From JABFRJ01 sp963847145 (GTDB taxonomy: Bacteria > Pseudomonadota > Alphaproteobacteria > Rhizobiales > Hyphomicrobiaceae), in NCBI GenBank assembly GCA_963847145.1, contig CAWJYN010000008.1, forward strand, positions 40,267-104,266: 64,000 nucleotides of DNA. Direction: 5' to 3'. Shown in pieces: positions 44,916 to 52,831 of this stretch. The position numbers were made by a program, and so were the translations under genes. Under the pieces are notes generated by a model. It saw only the letters and a program-made list of their open reading frames with translations. It made no database searches and was not told the DNA's origin. Position 1 is the stretch's first letter, and every line of letters begins with the position of its first letter.

Positions 44916-47393
44916 ATGACATTCGACACACCCTTGCCAATCGACGCGGTGCTGCCCGAGCTGGCGGCAACGCTCGCCGCGCGCACAACCGCCGTACTCG
45001 TCGCGCCGCCCGGTGCCGGCAAGACAACACGGTTGCCGCTGGCCCTGCTCGAAGCGCCATGGCTGCAAGGCCGTAAAATTCTGGTTCTTGAACCACGCCG
45101 GATTGCGGCGCGCGGCGCGGCCGAACGCATGGCGCACACGCTCGGCGAACGGGTGGGCGACACCGTCGGCCTGCGCGCGCGGCTCGGCACCAAGGTCGGG
45201 CCGCGGACGCGCATTGAAGTTGTCACCGAAGGCGTTTTCACCCGCATGATCCTCGATGATCCGGCGCTCGAAAACATCGCTGCCGTGCTGTTCGACGAGT
45301 TCCATGAGCGCTCGCTCGATGCCGATTTGGGCCTGGCCTTTGCGCGGGATTGCCAGAAGGGTCTGCGTGACGACCTGCGTGTGCTCGTCATGTCGGCGAC
45401 GCTGGATGGTGCGCGCGTAGCCAAATTGCTGGACGATTGCCCGGTGATCCAAAGCGAAGGCCGTGCGCATCCAGTCGTGACGCACTATCTGGGCCGGGGC
45501 GGTGGCGCGCGCCTTGAAGATCAGATGACGGATGCCGTGCTGCGCGCGCTGCGATCGGAGACCGGCTCGGTGCTCGCCTTCCTGCCCGGCCAAGGCGAAA
45601 TCCGCCGCACCGAGCAGCGGCTCGCCGACAAGCTGTCGCTCAGCGGGCTCGGTGCCGGCGTCGACGTCGTTGGCCTGCATGGCGGTCTTGATCCGCGCCT
45701 GCAGGATAAAGCCATTGCGCCCGTCGCCAAGGGGATGCGCAAAGTCGTTCTCGCCACGTCGGTCGCGGAAACCTCACTGACCATCGAAGGCGTGCGTCTC
45801 GTGATCGACAGCGGCGTGGCGCGGGTGCCGCGCTTCGAGCCAGATGTCGGCGTGACGCGGCTTGAAACGGTGCGCGTCTCCCGTGCAGCCGCTGATCAAC
45901 GCCGTGGCCGCGCGGGCCGCACCGAGCCAGGGGTCTGCTATCGTCTGTGGGATGAGCCGGAGACGCAATCGCTGCCTGCTTTTGCAACACCGGAAATTCT
46001 GGCCGCAGACCTCACGGGCCTGCTGCTCGATTGCGCGAGCTGGGGTGTCACCGATCCCACCAGTCTCGACTTTCTCGATCCGCCGCCTGCTGCGGCTCTG
46101 CGTGCGGCGCGCGAGGACTTGACCCTCCTCGGTGCGCTGGACGCCGATGGCCGCTTGACCACGCGTGGCGTGGCGATCCAGCGGCTGCCGCTGCCGGCGC
46201 GGCTTGCGGCCATGGTGCTGGAAGCGGGGCAGTTCGGTGACGCGGTGAGCGCGGCTGAAATCGCCGCCATCATCGTCGAGCGCGGACTTGGCGGGCCGAG
46301 TGCCGATCTCGATCACCGGCTCGATGGCTTCCGCCGTGACCGTGGCCGCCGTGCTGATGAGATGCGCCGGCTCGCGGCAGGCTGGGCCAAAGCGGCTGGC
46401 GGGCTATCAGCTGAGGGCACCGGCCTGGCCACCGCTGCCCTGCTCGCGCTGGCGTTTCCCGATCGCATCGGCAAGGCACGTGGTGCGGCCGGTGCGTTCG
46501 TGCTCGCCAATGGCCGGGGCGCCAATCTCGATCCAGCCGACGCGCTCTCGCGCGCGCCGTTCCTCGTCGTCGCTGAAATGTCCGGCAAGGCGCAGGCGAC
46601 GCGCATTCTGCTGGCCGCCCGGCTTGATCCTGAACACCTCGAGCTGATTGCCGGCCCCCGCATCACGCAGGCCGACGACGTGCAGTTTGATCCCGCAACG
46701 GCTGCGCTGCGCGCGCGCCGCACGCGCCGGCTCGGTGCGATTGTGCTGGATAGCAGCCCATTGCCGGTCCCGGCGACAGACGCAGCGGCCGCAGCGCTTG
46801 CCGAGGGGCTTGCGTCCTTGGGCATCGATCGTCTGCCCTGGTCAAAAACGCAAACGCAGTTCCGCGACCGCATTGGTTTTCTGCGGCAGGCCGCGCCCGA
46901 GACTTGGCCCGACCTGAGCGATGCAGCCTTGGCCGCCACGGCCGCTGAGTGGCTGGCACCGTTTTTGAGCGGCAAAACAAAGCGCGCCGATATCGGTGCC
47001 GACGTGCTGCAATCCGCGCTGGACGCGCTGCTGCCCTGGGACCTCCGCCGGCGGATGGATGCCGAAGCGCCGACCCATTTCGAGGCGCCGACCGGTAACC
47101 GCCATGCCATTGTCTACGAAGGCCCCTCGGCACCGATGTTGTCGATCCGCGTGCAAGAGCTGTTTGGCCTAACCACGCATCCGGCCATTGCCCAAGGCCG
47201 CTTGCCATTGACGTTGGAGCTGCTGTCGCCCGCCCATCGGCCAATTCAAATCACCCGCGATCTGCCCGGCTTCTGGCGCGGTTCGTGGGCGGCAGTGAAG
47301 TCTGACATGCGGGGGCGCTATCCGCGTCATCCCTGGCCGGATGATCCGGCCAACGCGGCGCCGACCGCGCGCGCGAAACCGCGGGGCACGTGA
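44916..47393 (+). CDS. hrpB: ATP-dependent helicase HrpB
   Basis: 825 residues from the ATG at 44916 (MTFDTPLPIDAVLPELAAT). DEAH/RHA-type helicase: motif I APPGAGKTTRLPLAL, motif II DEFH (FDEFHERSLDADLGLA), motif III VMSATLDG, motif V/VI TSVAETSLTIEGVRLVIDSG and QRRGRAGRTEPGVCYRLW. The family-specific C-terminal domains follow (WLAPFLSGKTKRAD, LPWDLRRRMDAEAPTHFEAP, LPGFWRGSWAAVKSDMRGRY), ending with PKH-type WPDD. HrpB is a putative RNA helicase of unknown precise role. Its start was set after the frame with MRLLASL because that part is not family-like. Confidence 0.95.
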   Translation: MTFDTPLPIDAVLPELAATLAARTTAVLVAPPGAGKTTRLPLALLEAPWLQGRKILVLEPRRIAARGAAERMAHTLGERVGDTVGLRARLGTKVGPRTRIEVVTEGVFTRMILDDPALENIAAVLFDEFHERSLDADLGLAFARDCQKGLRDDLRVLVMSATLDGARVAKLLDDCPVIQSEGRAHPVVTHYLGRGGGARLEDQMTDAVLRALRSETGSVLAFLPGQGEIRRTEQRLADKLSLSGLGAGVDVVGLHGGLDPRLQDKAIAPVAKGMRKVVLATSVAETSLTIEGVRLVIDSGVARVPRFEPDVGVTRLETVRVSRAAADQRRGRAGRTEPGVCYRLWDEPETQSLPAFATPEILAADLTGLLLDCASWGVTDPTSLDFLDPPPAAALRAAREDLTLLGALDADGRLTTRGVAIQRLPLPARLAAMVLEAGQFGDAVSAAEIAAIIVERGLGGPSADLDHRLDGFRRDRGRRADEMRRLAAGWAKAAGGLSAEGTGLATAALLALAFPDRIGKARGAAGAFVLANGRGANLDPADALSRAPFLVVAEMSGKAQATRILLAARLDPEHLELIAGPRITQADDVQFDPATAALRARRTRRLGAIVLDSSPLPVPATDAAAAALAEGLASLGIDRLPWSKTQTQFRDRIGFLRQAAPETWPDLSDAALAATAAEWLAPFLSGKTKRADIGADVLQSALDALLPWDLRRRMDAEAPTHFEAPTGNRHAIVYEGPSAPMLSIRVQELFGLTTHPAIAQGRLPLTLELLSPAHRPIQITRDLPGFWRGSWAAVKSDMRGRYPRHPWPDDPANAAPTARAKPRGT

Positions 47394-47665
47394 GGGTGCG
47401 CCTTGTCACTGCAGCGCAACAAAACACTGCCATACCCGGCGCAACGCAGCCCAACTCCGCGCCGCCGTTTGTGTGCGTCTGCGAAGCTGGATTTTGCGAC
47501 AGCACAGAATGATTTGTCTTGACCTGTATAATTAATGTCGCGCTAAATGATTCTGTGCAAAACTTTGCATGACGGTTGCTTGTCTGGGAATGCCCCAGGC
47601 GCGCGGCTTGATTGAAGATGATGCATCCCTGCGCCAGGCTAGGCGTCTCCGGCACGAGGCGTGTC
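47394..47665. other. intergenic region, no gene seen
   Basis: About 270 bp upstream of the small hypothetical gene at 47666. No recognisable frame; it must hold that gene's promoter. Confidence 0.45.
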
Positions 47666-47959
47666 ATGACAGTTGCTTGTGGACTAGACGATCTGATGCG
47701 CGCGGCCGAGGCGGCTGGGTTCGCGATGGCAGCGCCCGACGACGATCCGATGCAGGTGAGCGCGGCGGTGCCGATCTCGGCACTCGTGTCGCCGGCGGTC
47801 TCGGTTGAGGATCTGGCGCGCGGGGCCCGTCGTGCGGTGCCAGCCGAGCAGACCGGCGTGGCGGCGGCGGGATCCATGGTCCCTAAAAGTGTCCGTACCG
47901 GCGCGAACTCAATGCGCGATACAGTCTATGGCTACCTGGGTTTGGGCGTTCCCGCTTAA
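47666..47959 (+). CDS. small hypothetical protein
   Basis: 97 residues from the ATG at 47666, with GAGG about 9 bases upstream. Acidic Ala-rich helix first (DDLMRAAEAAGFAMAAPDDD), then a Val/Ala-rich middle and a C-terminus ending DTVYGYLGLGVPA. No family recognised; no signal peptide. A good terminator directly after the stop argues that it is transcribed and therefore real. Confidence 0.5.
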   Translation: MTVACGLDDLMRAAEAAGFAMAAPDDDPMQVSAAVPISALVSPAVSVEDLARGARRAVPAEQTGVAAAGSMVPKSVRTGANSMRDTVYGYLGLGVPA

Positions 47960-47991
47960 GTACAGCTGACGGTTCGCATGCTATGTTTTGC

Positions 47992-48021
47992 CGGCCCGAG
48001 GTCATGCCTTCGGGCCGTTTT
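47992..48021 (+). terminator. terminator after the small hypothetical gene
   Basis: CGGCCCGA (47992-47999) pairs with TCGGGCCG (48010-48017), followed by TTTTG. Confidence 0.75.
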
Positions 48022-48042
48022 GATTCCTGTTAATTCCTGGCC

Positions 48043-48156
48043 TCACGCTCCACCAGCCAGCCAGTAGGCAAGCGCCAGAGCCAAGCTGATGATCGCCGCC
48101 CCGCGATAGAAGCGGCACCATCGGCACGGCGGCGAGCGTGGCAGCGGATCGTTCAT
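48043..48156 (-). CDS. 37-residue membrane protein with CRWC motif
   Basis: From the ATG at 48156: MNDPLPRSPPCRWCRFYRGA followed by a single hydrophobic helix IISLALALAYWLAGGA. A C-x2-C pair sits directly before the helix, suggesting a redox-active or metal-binding head at the membrane. It is very small and stands opposite the cytochrome c' gene; conservation in related genomes would be needed to be sure it is real. Confidence 0.4.
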   Translation of the reverse strand: MNDPLPRSPPCRWCRFYRGAAIISLALALAYWLAGGA

Positions 48157-48396
48157 TGGGTGGCCGGCCGTTCGCAGATCGTCTCGCGACTGTGCATTTG
48201 ATCGCTTCGCCTTGTGTTGCAATGTACAGACAATAGCCCGATCACGCACTGATCACAAACGCGTGTCCGGCAATGGCGTCTGCTGACGGCGGCCGTTCGC
48301 TGGTGTTAACTCGACTGCAAGGTGCTGCTTCGGTGGCGCCCGGCTACGATCGCCCGGGGTGACGTTGGCGAAACCAATCTGTTCTGGAGGTACTGC

Positions 48397-48828
48397 ATGC
48401 TCCGTATCGTTGCTGCCGTCGCGGCTCTCGCCGTCGGCGCTACCGTCGTCTACGCCCAAAGCGCGGCCATCGGCCAGCGCAAGGACATCCTGAAGAGCTT
48501 TGGCGGTGCCTTGAAGGAGCCCGGCGGCATGATGAAGGGTGAAGTCCCGTTTGATCTGGCTAAGGTGCAGGTTTCGCTGAAGACTTTGTCCGACGGCGCA
48601 CCAAAGCTGAAGGGGCTGTTCCCTGACGACAGCAAAACCGGCGACACCGCCGCTTTGCCGGCAATCTGGGAAAAGAAAGCGGACTTCAATGGGCGCTTCG
48701 ATAAGCTGGCGGCTGATGCCACCGCTGCTGCGGCTGCCATCAAAGATGAGGCCAGCTTTAAGGCCGAATGGCCGAAGATTGGTGCCAACTGTGGCGGGTG
48801 CCACAAGGAATACCGCAAACCGCAGTAA
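48397..48828 (+). CDS. class II cytochrome c (cytochrome c')
   Basis: 143 residues from the ATG at 48397, with GGAGG 6-10 bases before. Signal peptide to about residue 20 (RIVAAVAALAVGATVVYAQ). The haem motif C132-G-G-C135-H136 lies at the C-terminus, the hallmark of cytochrome c', and FDLAKVQVSLKTLSDGAPKL and DKLAADATAAAAAI are the four-helix-bundle sequence. Periplasmic; family members bind or reduce NO and other small gases or shuttle electrons. A GC-rich hairpin follows. Confidence 0.92.
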   Translation: MLRIVAAVAALAVGATVVYAQSAAIGQRKDILKSFGGALKEPGGMMKGEVPFDLAKVQVSLKTLSDGAPKLKGLFPDDSKTGDTAALPAIWEKKADFNGRFDKLAADATAAAAAIKDEASFKAEWPKIGANCGGCHKEYRKPQ

Positions 48829-48902
48829 GCGGCTTGCCCAGTATCGCTGGGAGAGTGTGGCTTGGCCACACATGCGCATAACTGTTCTGTGACAGACATC
48901 AG

Positions 48903-48928
48903 CCCCGGCGGTTTGCGAACCGCCGGGG
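48903..48928 (+). terminator. hairpin after the cytochrome c' gene
   Basis: CCCCGGCGGTT (48903-48913) pairs with AACCGCCGGGG (48918-48928) around a 4-base loop. An 11-bp stem, but with a weak T run, so termination may be partial. Confidence 0.65.
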
Positions 48929-49054
48929 TTGGTGTATGCGCGTGGTCCGGTACCGATACGTCCACGACGGATCAGCCTGGGGCAACGCGTCCTCAGGCCG
49001 GAACTTGGTTCCGCGGGCTGTTGCAATCGATGGGTCGGGAGGAACTGCTGCGCT

Positions 49055-50997
49055 ATGGCCACTGCCGACCAGCGTCCTCCGGCGTCTCCAGTGCCCGAAA
49101 CCGGCCCGCTCGACGCTATCCGCGCCTTTCTTGGCCGCATGGCCTTCGACCCGCAGGCCCGAATCGTTCTCGGGCGGTTCGCGCGCGAGTGGGTGTGGCC
49201 GCGCTGGCGGCAAATCGCGCTGTCATTCGCCGTCGGTGTCGCGCTGGCGATCTCGACCAGCGGCTACCCGGTGATCATCAAACTGGCGTTCAACTCCATC
49301 GGCCAGGGCGATATGGGTCCGCTGAAGTGGGTACTGGCGGGCATCATCGCCGTCACTGCGCTGCGCGGGATCTGCCTGTTCCTGCATCAGACGATTTCCA
49401 ATCAGACCATCTTCCGCCTCGGTACCGATCTGCAGACGCGTGCGTTCCGGCATCTGATCAGTGCCGACTACGCCCGCTTCTCGCGCGAGGGCACGGGCCA
49501 CATGGTCTCGCGCCTGACCAACGATGTCGGCGTCATCCAAAGCGCTTGCCAGGCAACGCTCAACACAGTGGTGCGTGATGCGTGACGGTTATCGGCCTCG
49601 TTGCCTACATGATCTATCTCGATCCGATGTTGTCGATGATCGTGCTGGGTGTGTTTCCGATTGCGATCCTGCCGATCGTGCTGATCAGCCAGCGGTTGCG
49701 CCGCGTCGCCAAGCAGACGCAGCATCAGATTGGTGAAATGACCGCCGCGCTGACTGAGAAGCTGGCGGGTGCGCGCCTCATCAAGACGTTCCGTCTGGAA
49801 GACTACGCCACCAATAAACTGAGCGAGAACTTCGAGCAGATTTTCCGGCTGCGCATGAAGGCGATCCGTGCCCGCGCGCGTCTCGGGCCGATGCTGGAAG
49901 CGTTCGCCGGTCTGGCGATTGCCGGAGTTATCGCGCTTGCGACATGGCGCGTCTCGACGGGGATCTCGACGACTGGCGACTTCATGGCATTCATGACCGC
50001 GCTCTTAATGGCGGCCAACGCGCTGCGGTCCGTCGGCAACTTCTCGTCCGGAGTCCAAGAAGGCATCGCTGCGCTCGAACGGCTGTATGGCTTGCTGGAC
50101 GACATGCCCAAGGTCGTCGACCGTCCCGGCGCCAAACCGCTGGCCATCTCGAAGGGCGAGGTGGCGTTCCAGAAAGTGGCTTTTGCCTATGAAACGCGCA
50201 GCGATCTGCCGGCCGTGCGTGAGTTCTCGCTCGTGGTGCCCGGCGGCAAGACGGTTGCGTTTGTCGGCCGTTCCGGCTCGGGCAAATCAACCGTCGTCAA
50301 TCTCGTACCACGGCTGTTTGATGTCACCTCGGGCGCCATCCTGATCGATGGCCAGGACGTGCGCGATGTCACGCTTGAAAGCTTGCGCGGCGCCGTTGCC
50401 ATCGTCAGCCAGGACATCACGCTGTTCGACGACACCATCCGCGCCAACATCGCGCTCGGCCGCCTCGATGCAACCAACGACGAGATCATCGCCGCCGCCA
50501 GGGCTGCAGCCGCGCACGACTTCATCATGGCGCAGCCGCTAGGTTACGACACGATGATCGGTGACGGCGGCGTGCGGCTTTCCGGCGGCCAGAAACAGCG
50601 CGTCGTGCTCGCCCGGGCGATCCTGAAGAATGCACCAATCCTGCTGCTCGACGAGGCAACCAGCGCACTCGATACCGAGAGCGAGCGTCTGGTCCAGGAT
50701 GCGCTGGCCAAATTCACCACCAACCGTACGACCCTGGTCATCGCCCACCGGCTCTCGACCGTGCAGCGCGCCGACATCATCTGCGTGATGGACAACGGCG
50801 CGATCGTCGAAATGGGCACGCACGCCGAGCTGCTGGCCCGTGACGGGGTCTATGCGCGTCTCTGCCGCGCCCAACTGCTGATCGAGGCCGAAAGCCCATC
50901 AGCGCGCTCAATTGGCTGCCATTCCAGCCGTTGCGGGCGTGGCACTTTGGTGTCGCTGGCCGATGTTCACGATCAGTTCAACCGGCAGAGCCTTTAA
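49055..50997 (+). CDS. MsbA-like ABC exporter (half-transporter), frameshifted
   Basis: About 647 residues when repaired. Membrane part: helices at about 50-70 (IALSFAVGVALAISTSGYPV), 85-110 and 185-215, then 280-310. Nucleotide-binding part: Walker A FVGRSGSGKSTVVNLV, Q-loop VSQDITLFDDTI, signature LSGGQKQRVVLARAIL, Walker B LLLDEATSALD and H-loop VIAHRLSTV. This is the homodimeric multidrug/lipid-flippase class of MsbA and LpxA export. The frame breaks near 49582: VVRDA is followed by a stop where V-R-D-A-L-T-V-I-G is expected. Restoring one C (GCGCTGACG) repairs it. The ATG at 49055 follows GGGAGG. The substrate is unknown. Confidence 0.88.
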
Positions 50998-51057
50998 TCC
51001 GCCCGATGAGCTGTGCTATGCGCCATGCAACCAAAGATGCTCCAGGAGCCTGCCCCG

Positions 51058-51717
51058 ATGCCGTTATTCGCCCTTTCCCGCCGCGCTGTCTTGCGTACGG
51101 CCGCCGGCTCCGCCGCCTTCGCTGCATCGGGGACAGCATGGGCGCAAAAGAAGGCTGACGCGCCCGTCTCTGTCGACGAGTTGATGAAGCCCGACGCGCT
51201 TGGTGATGTGGTGCTCGGCAAAGCCGATGCGCCGTGCACCATCGTCGAGTACGCCTCGATGACGTGCGGCCACTGCGCCAACTTCCACAACAAGGTCTTC
51301 CCGGCGCTGAAAGAGAAGTACATCGAAACCGGCAAGGTGCGTTTCATCATGCGCGAGTTTCCGTTGGATAAGCTGGCCGCAGCCGCGTCCATGCTGGCGC
51401 GCTGCGCGGGTGGCGAGAAAACTGTGCCGATGATCGATGTGCTGTTTTCCAAGCAGGAAGACTGGGCCTTCGTGCGCCAAAGCGCGGTGCCGGAACTGTT
51501 CAAGATCGCCAAGCAGGCGGGTTTCACGCAGGAAAGCTTTGACAAGTGCCTGACCGACCAGGATCTGCTCGACAAGATCAGCCAGGGCCGCGAGCGCGCC
51601 AGCAAGCAATTCGGCGTCGACAGCACCCCGACGTTCTTCATCAATGGCAAGAAGCTCAAAGACACCCCGACGCTGGAAGCTTTCGAAAAAGCCATCGCGG
51701 AAGCGACCAAGAGCTGA
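51058..51717 (+). CDS. DsbA-like thiol:disulfide oxidoreductase, probable Tat substrate
   Basis: 219 residues from the ATG at 51058, with AGGAG upstream. The signal peptide has a twin-arginine motif (SRRAVLRTAAGSAAF) ending AWA. The thioredoxin fold carries CGHC (residues 70-73) and a cis-Pro loop (DSTPTFFING), as in the DsbA_4/BdbD-like periplasmic proteins. Catalyses disulfide formation or reshuffling. Neighbours are a second DsbA-like lipoprotein and smc, an arrangement seen in other Rhizobiales. A family A repeat lies between the two dsbA genes. Confidence 0.92.
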   Translation: MPLFALSRRAVLRTAAGSAAFAASGTAWAQKKADAPVSVDELMKPDALGDVVLGKADAPCTIVEYASMTCGHCANFHNKVFPALKEKYIETGKVRFIMREFPLDKLAAAASMLARCAGGEKTVPMIDVLFSKQEDWAFVRQSAVPELFKIAKQAGFTQESFDKCLTDQDLLDKISQGRERASKQFGVDSTPTFFINGKKLKDTPTLEAFEKAIAEATKS

Positions 51718-51765
51718 GTTTGGAATGGTGTGGAAACGGCTCGCGTGACTGCCTCCCAATTTTTC

Positions 51766-51850
51766 GTCATGCCGGCGCAGGCCGGCACCCACGACAAAGA
51801 TGAGGTTGCAGGCAAGCTTGCCGAGGGTCCCGGCCTCCGCCGGGATGACG
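51766..51850. repeat. dispersed palindromic repeat, family A
   Basis: GTCATGCCGGCGCAGGCCGG at the left and CCCGGCCTCCGCCGGGATGACG at the right. The central boxes ACCCACGACAAA and CCGAGGGTC match those in the other copies. It lies in the 150-bp gap between the two dsbA genes. Confidence 0.85.
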
Positions 51851-51867
51851 AGCGAGGTGAGTATCGA

Positions 51868-52654
51868 ATGGTTGTGACCGCGCGCCAGAAAGATGCGAGA
51901 CGGCTTTCCGCAATGGCAGGCTTAGCGCTTGGTCTCGCGCTCATGCTGGGTGCGTGCACGGGTGAGAATACCGGGCTGACGGCGGCGCTGACGGGGGACA
52001 CGCAGACGCCGGATAAGGCTGGTTTCAATCCCTACAACCCGGTTTCCGAGACGGCGCAGTCGGCCCGCGATGTGATTGCCAAGCCGACGATAGCTGACGT
52101 CATGCAACCCGGGCCGCTGCCAGAGGCGAGCTGGGGCCGCGCGGATGCTCCAGTGACGCTGGTGCAGTATTCGTCGATGACTTGCCCGCACTGCCGCAAG
52201 TTCCACGCCGACGTTTACCCTGAGTTGAAGCGCGCCTACATCGACACCGGAAAAGTGCGCTACATTCTGCGTGAGTTTCCGATCGGCAAGTCATCCGGCA
52301 CTGCGACAATTGCGATGCGCTGTGCGCCGCCCGACAAGTACATGGCGCTGTACGGCAAATTCATGGAGCAGCAGGGCAACTGGGTGAGCCAAGACGTCCG
52401 CACCGACCAGATCCTCAAAGTGGCTGCCCAAGTGGGGATAACGGGCGAGCAATTTGACGGCTGTCTCAAGAATCAGGACATGATCACGAAGTTGAATTCA
52501 GATCAAGGATCGCGGACGTCAGTTGGGCATCATTGGCACGCCGAATTTCTTCGTCAACGCGCGGTTGGTGAAGGGCACGCTCGGGATCGATGACATCCGT
52601 GCCGCTGTCGCCGCAGCTACAACCGCACCGGCTGCGCAGGCGAAGGTCAATTAG
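51868..52654 (+). CDS. DsbA-like lipoprotein, frameshifted near its end
   Basis: About 261 residues after repair. The signal peptide ends in a lipobox L-G-A-C30, so it is a lipoprotein. The thioredoxin domain starts ASWGRADAPVTLVQYSSM, with CPHC at 106-109 and VRTDQILKVAAQVGITGEQF in the helical insert. The frame goes wrong after MITKLN at about 52498; removing one T (AAT-CAG) gives QIKDRGRQLGIIGTPNFFVN with the cis-Pro, and continues VKGTLGIDDIRAAVAAAT to the stop at 52652. It is paralogous to the DsbA at 51058 and precedes smc. Confidence 0.88.
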
Positions 52655-52684
52655 CCCATCTTGTCGAGCGTTTCAGAGGTCAAT

Positions 52685-52778
52685 GTAGGTTGGGTTAGCA
52701 GCACTTCTGCTGCGTAACCCAACACTTCGGCACAAGCTGATGTTGGGTTACGGCCTGAAACGGCCTAACCCAACCTAC
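52685..52778. repeat. dispersed palindromic repeat, family B (GGGTTA type)
   Basis: GTAGGTTGGGTTAGCAGCAC at the left inverts with GGCCTAACCCAACCTAC at the right, with an inner GCTGCGTAACCCAACA/TGTTGGGTTACGG pair. It lies between the second dsbA and smc. Confidence 0.85.
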
Positions 52779-52831
52779 GAACTCCGAACGCTGCTACGCT
52801 CTGAGTGATTAGGCACGGGACCCCCGCAGGC

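Noticed and set aside
49055..50997. ABC exporter as the type I secretion ATPase for the RTX protein
   Set aside because: It has MsbA-like architecture, lacks the C39-like or RTX-exporter N-terminus, and no HlyD or TolC gene is next to it.
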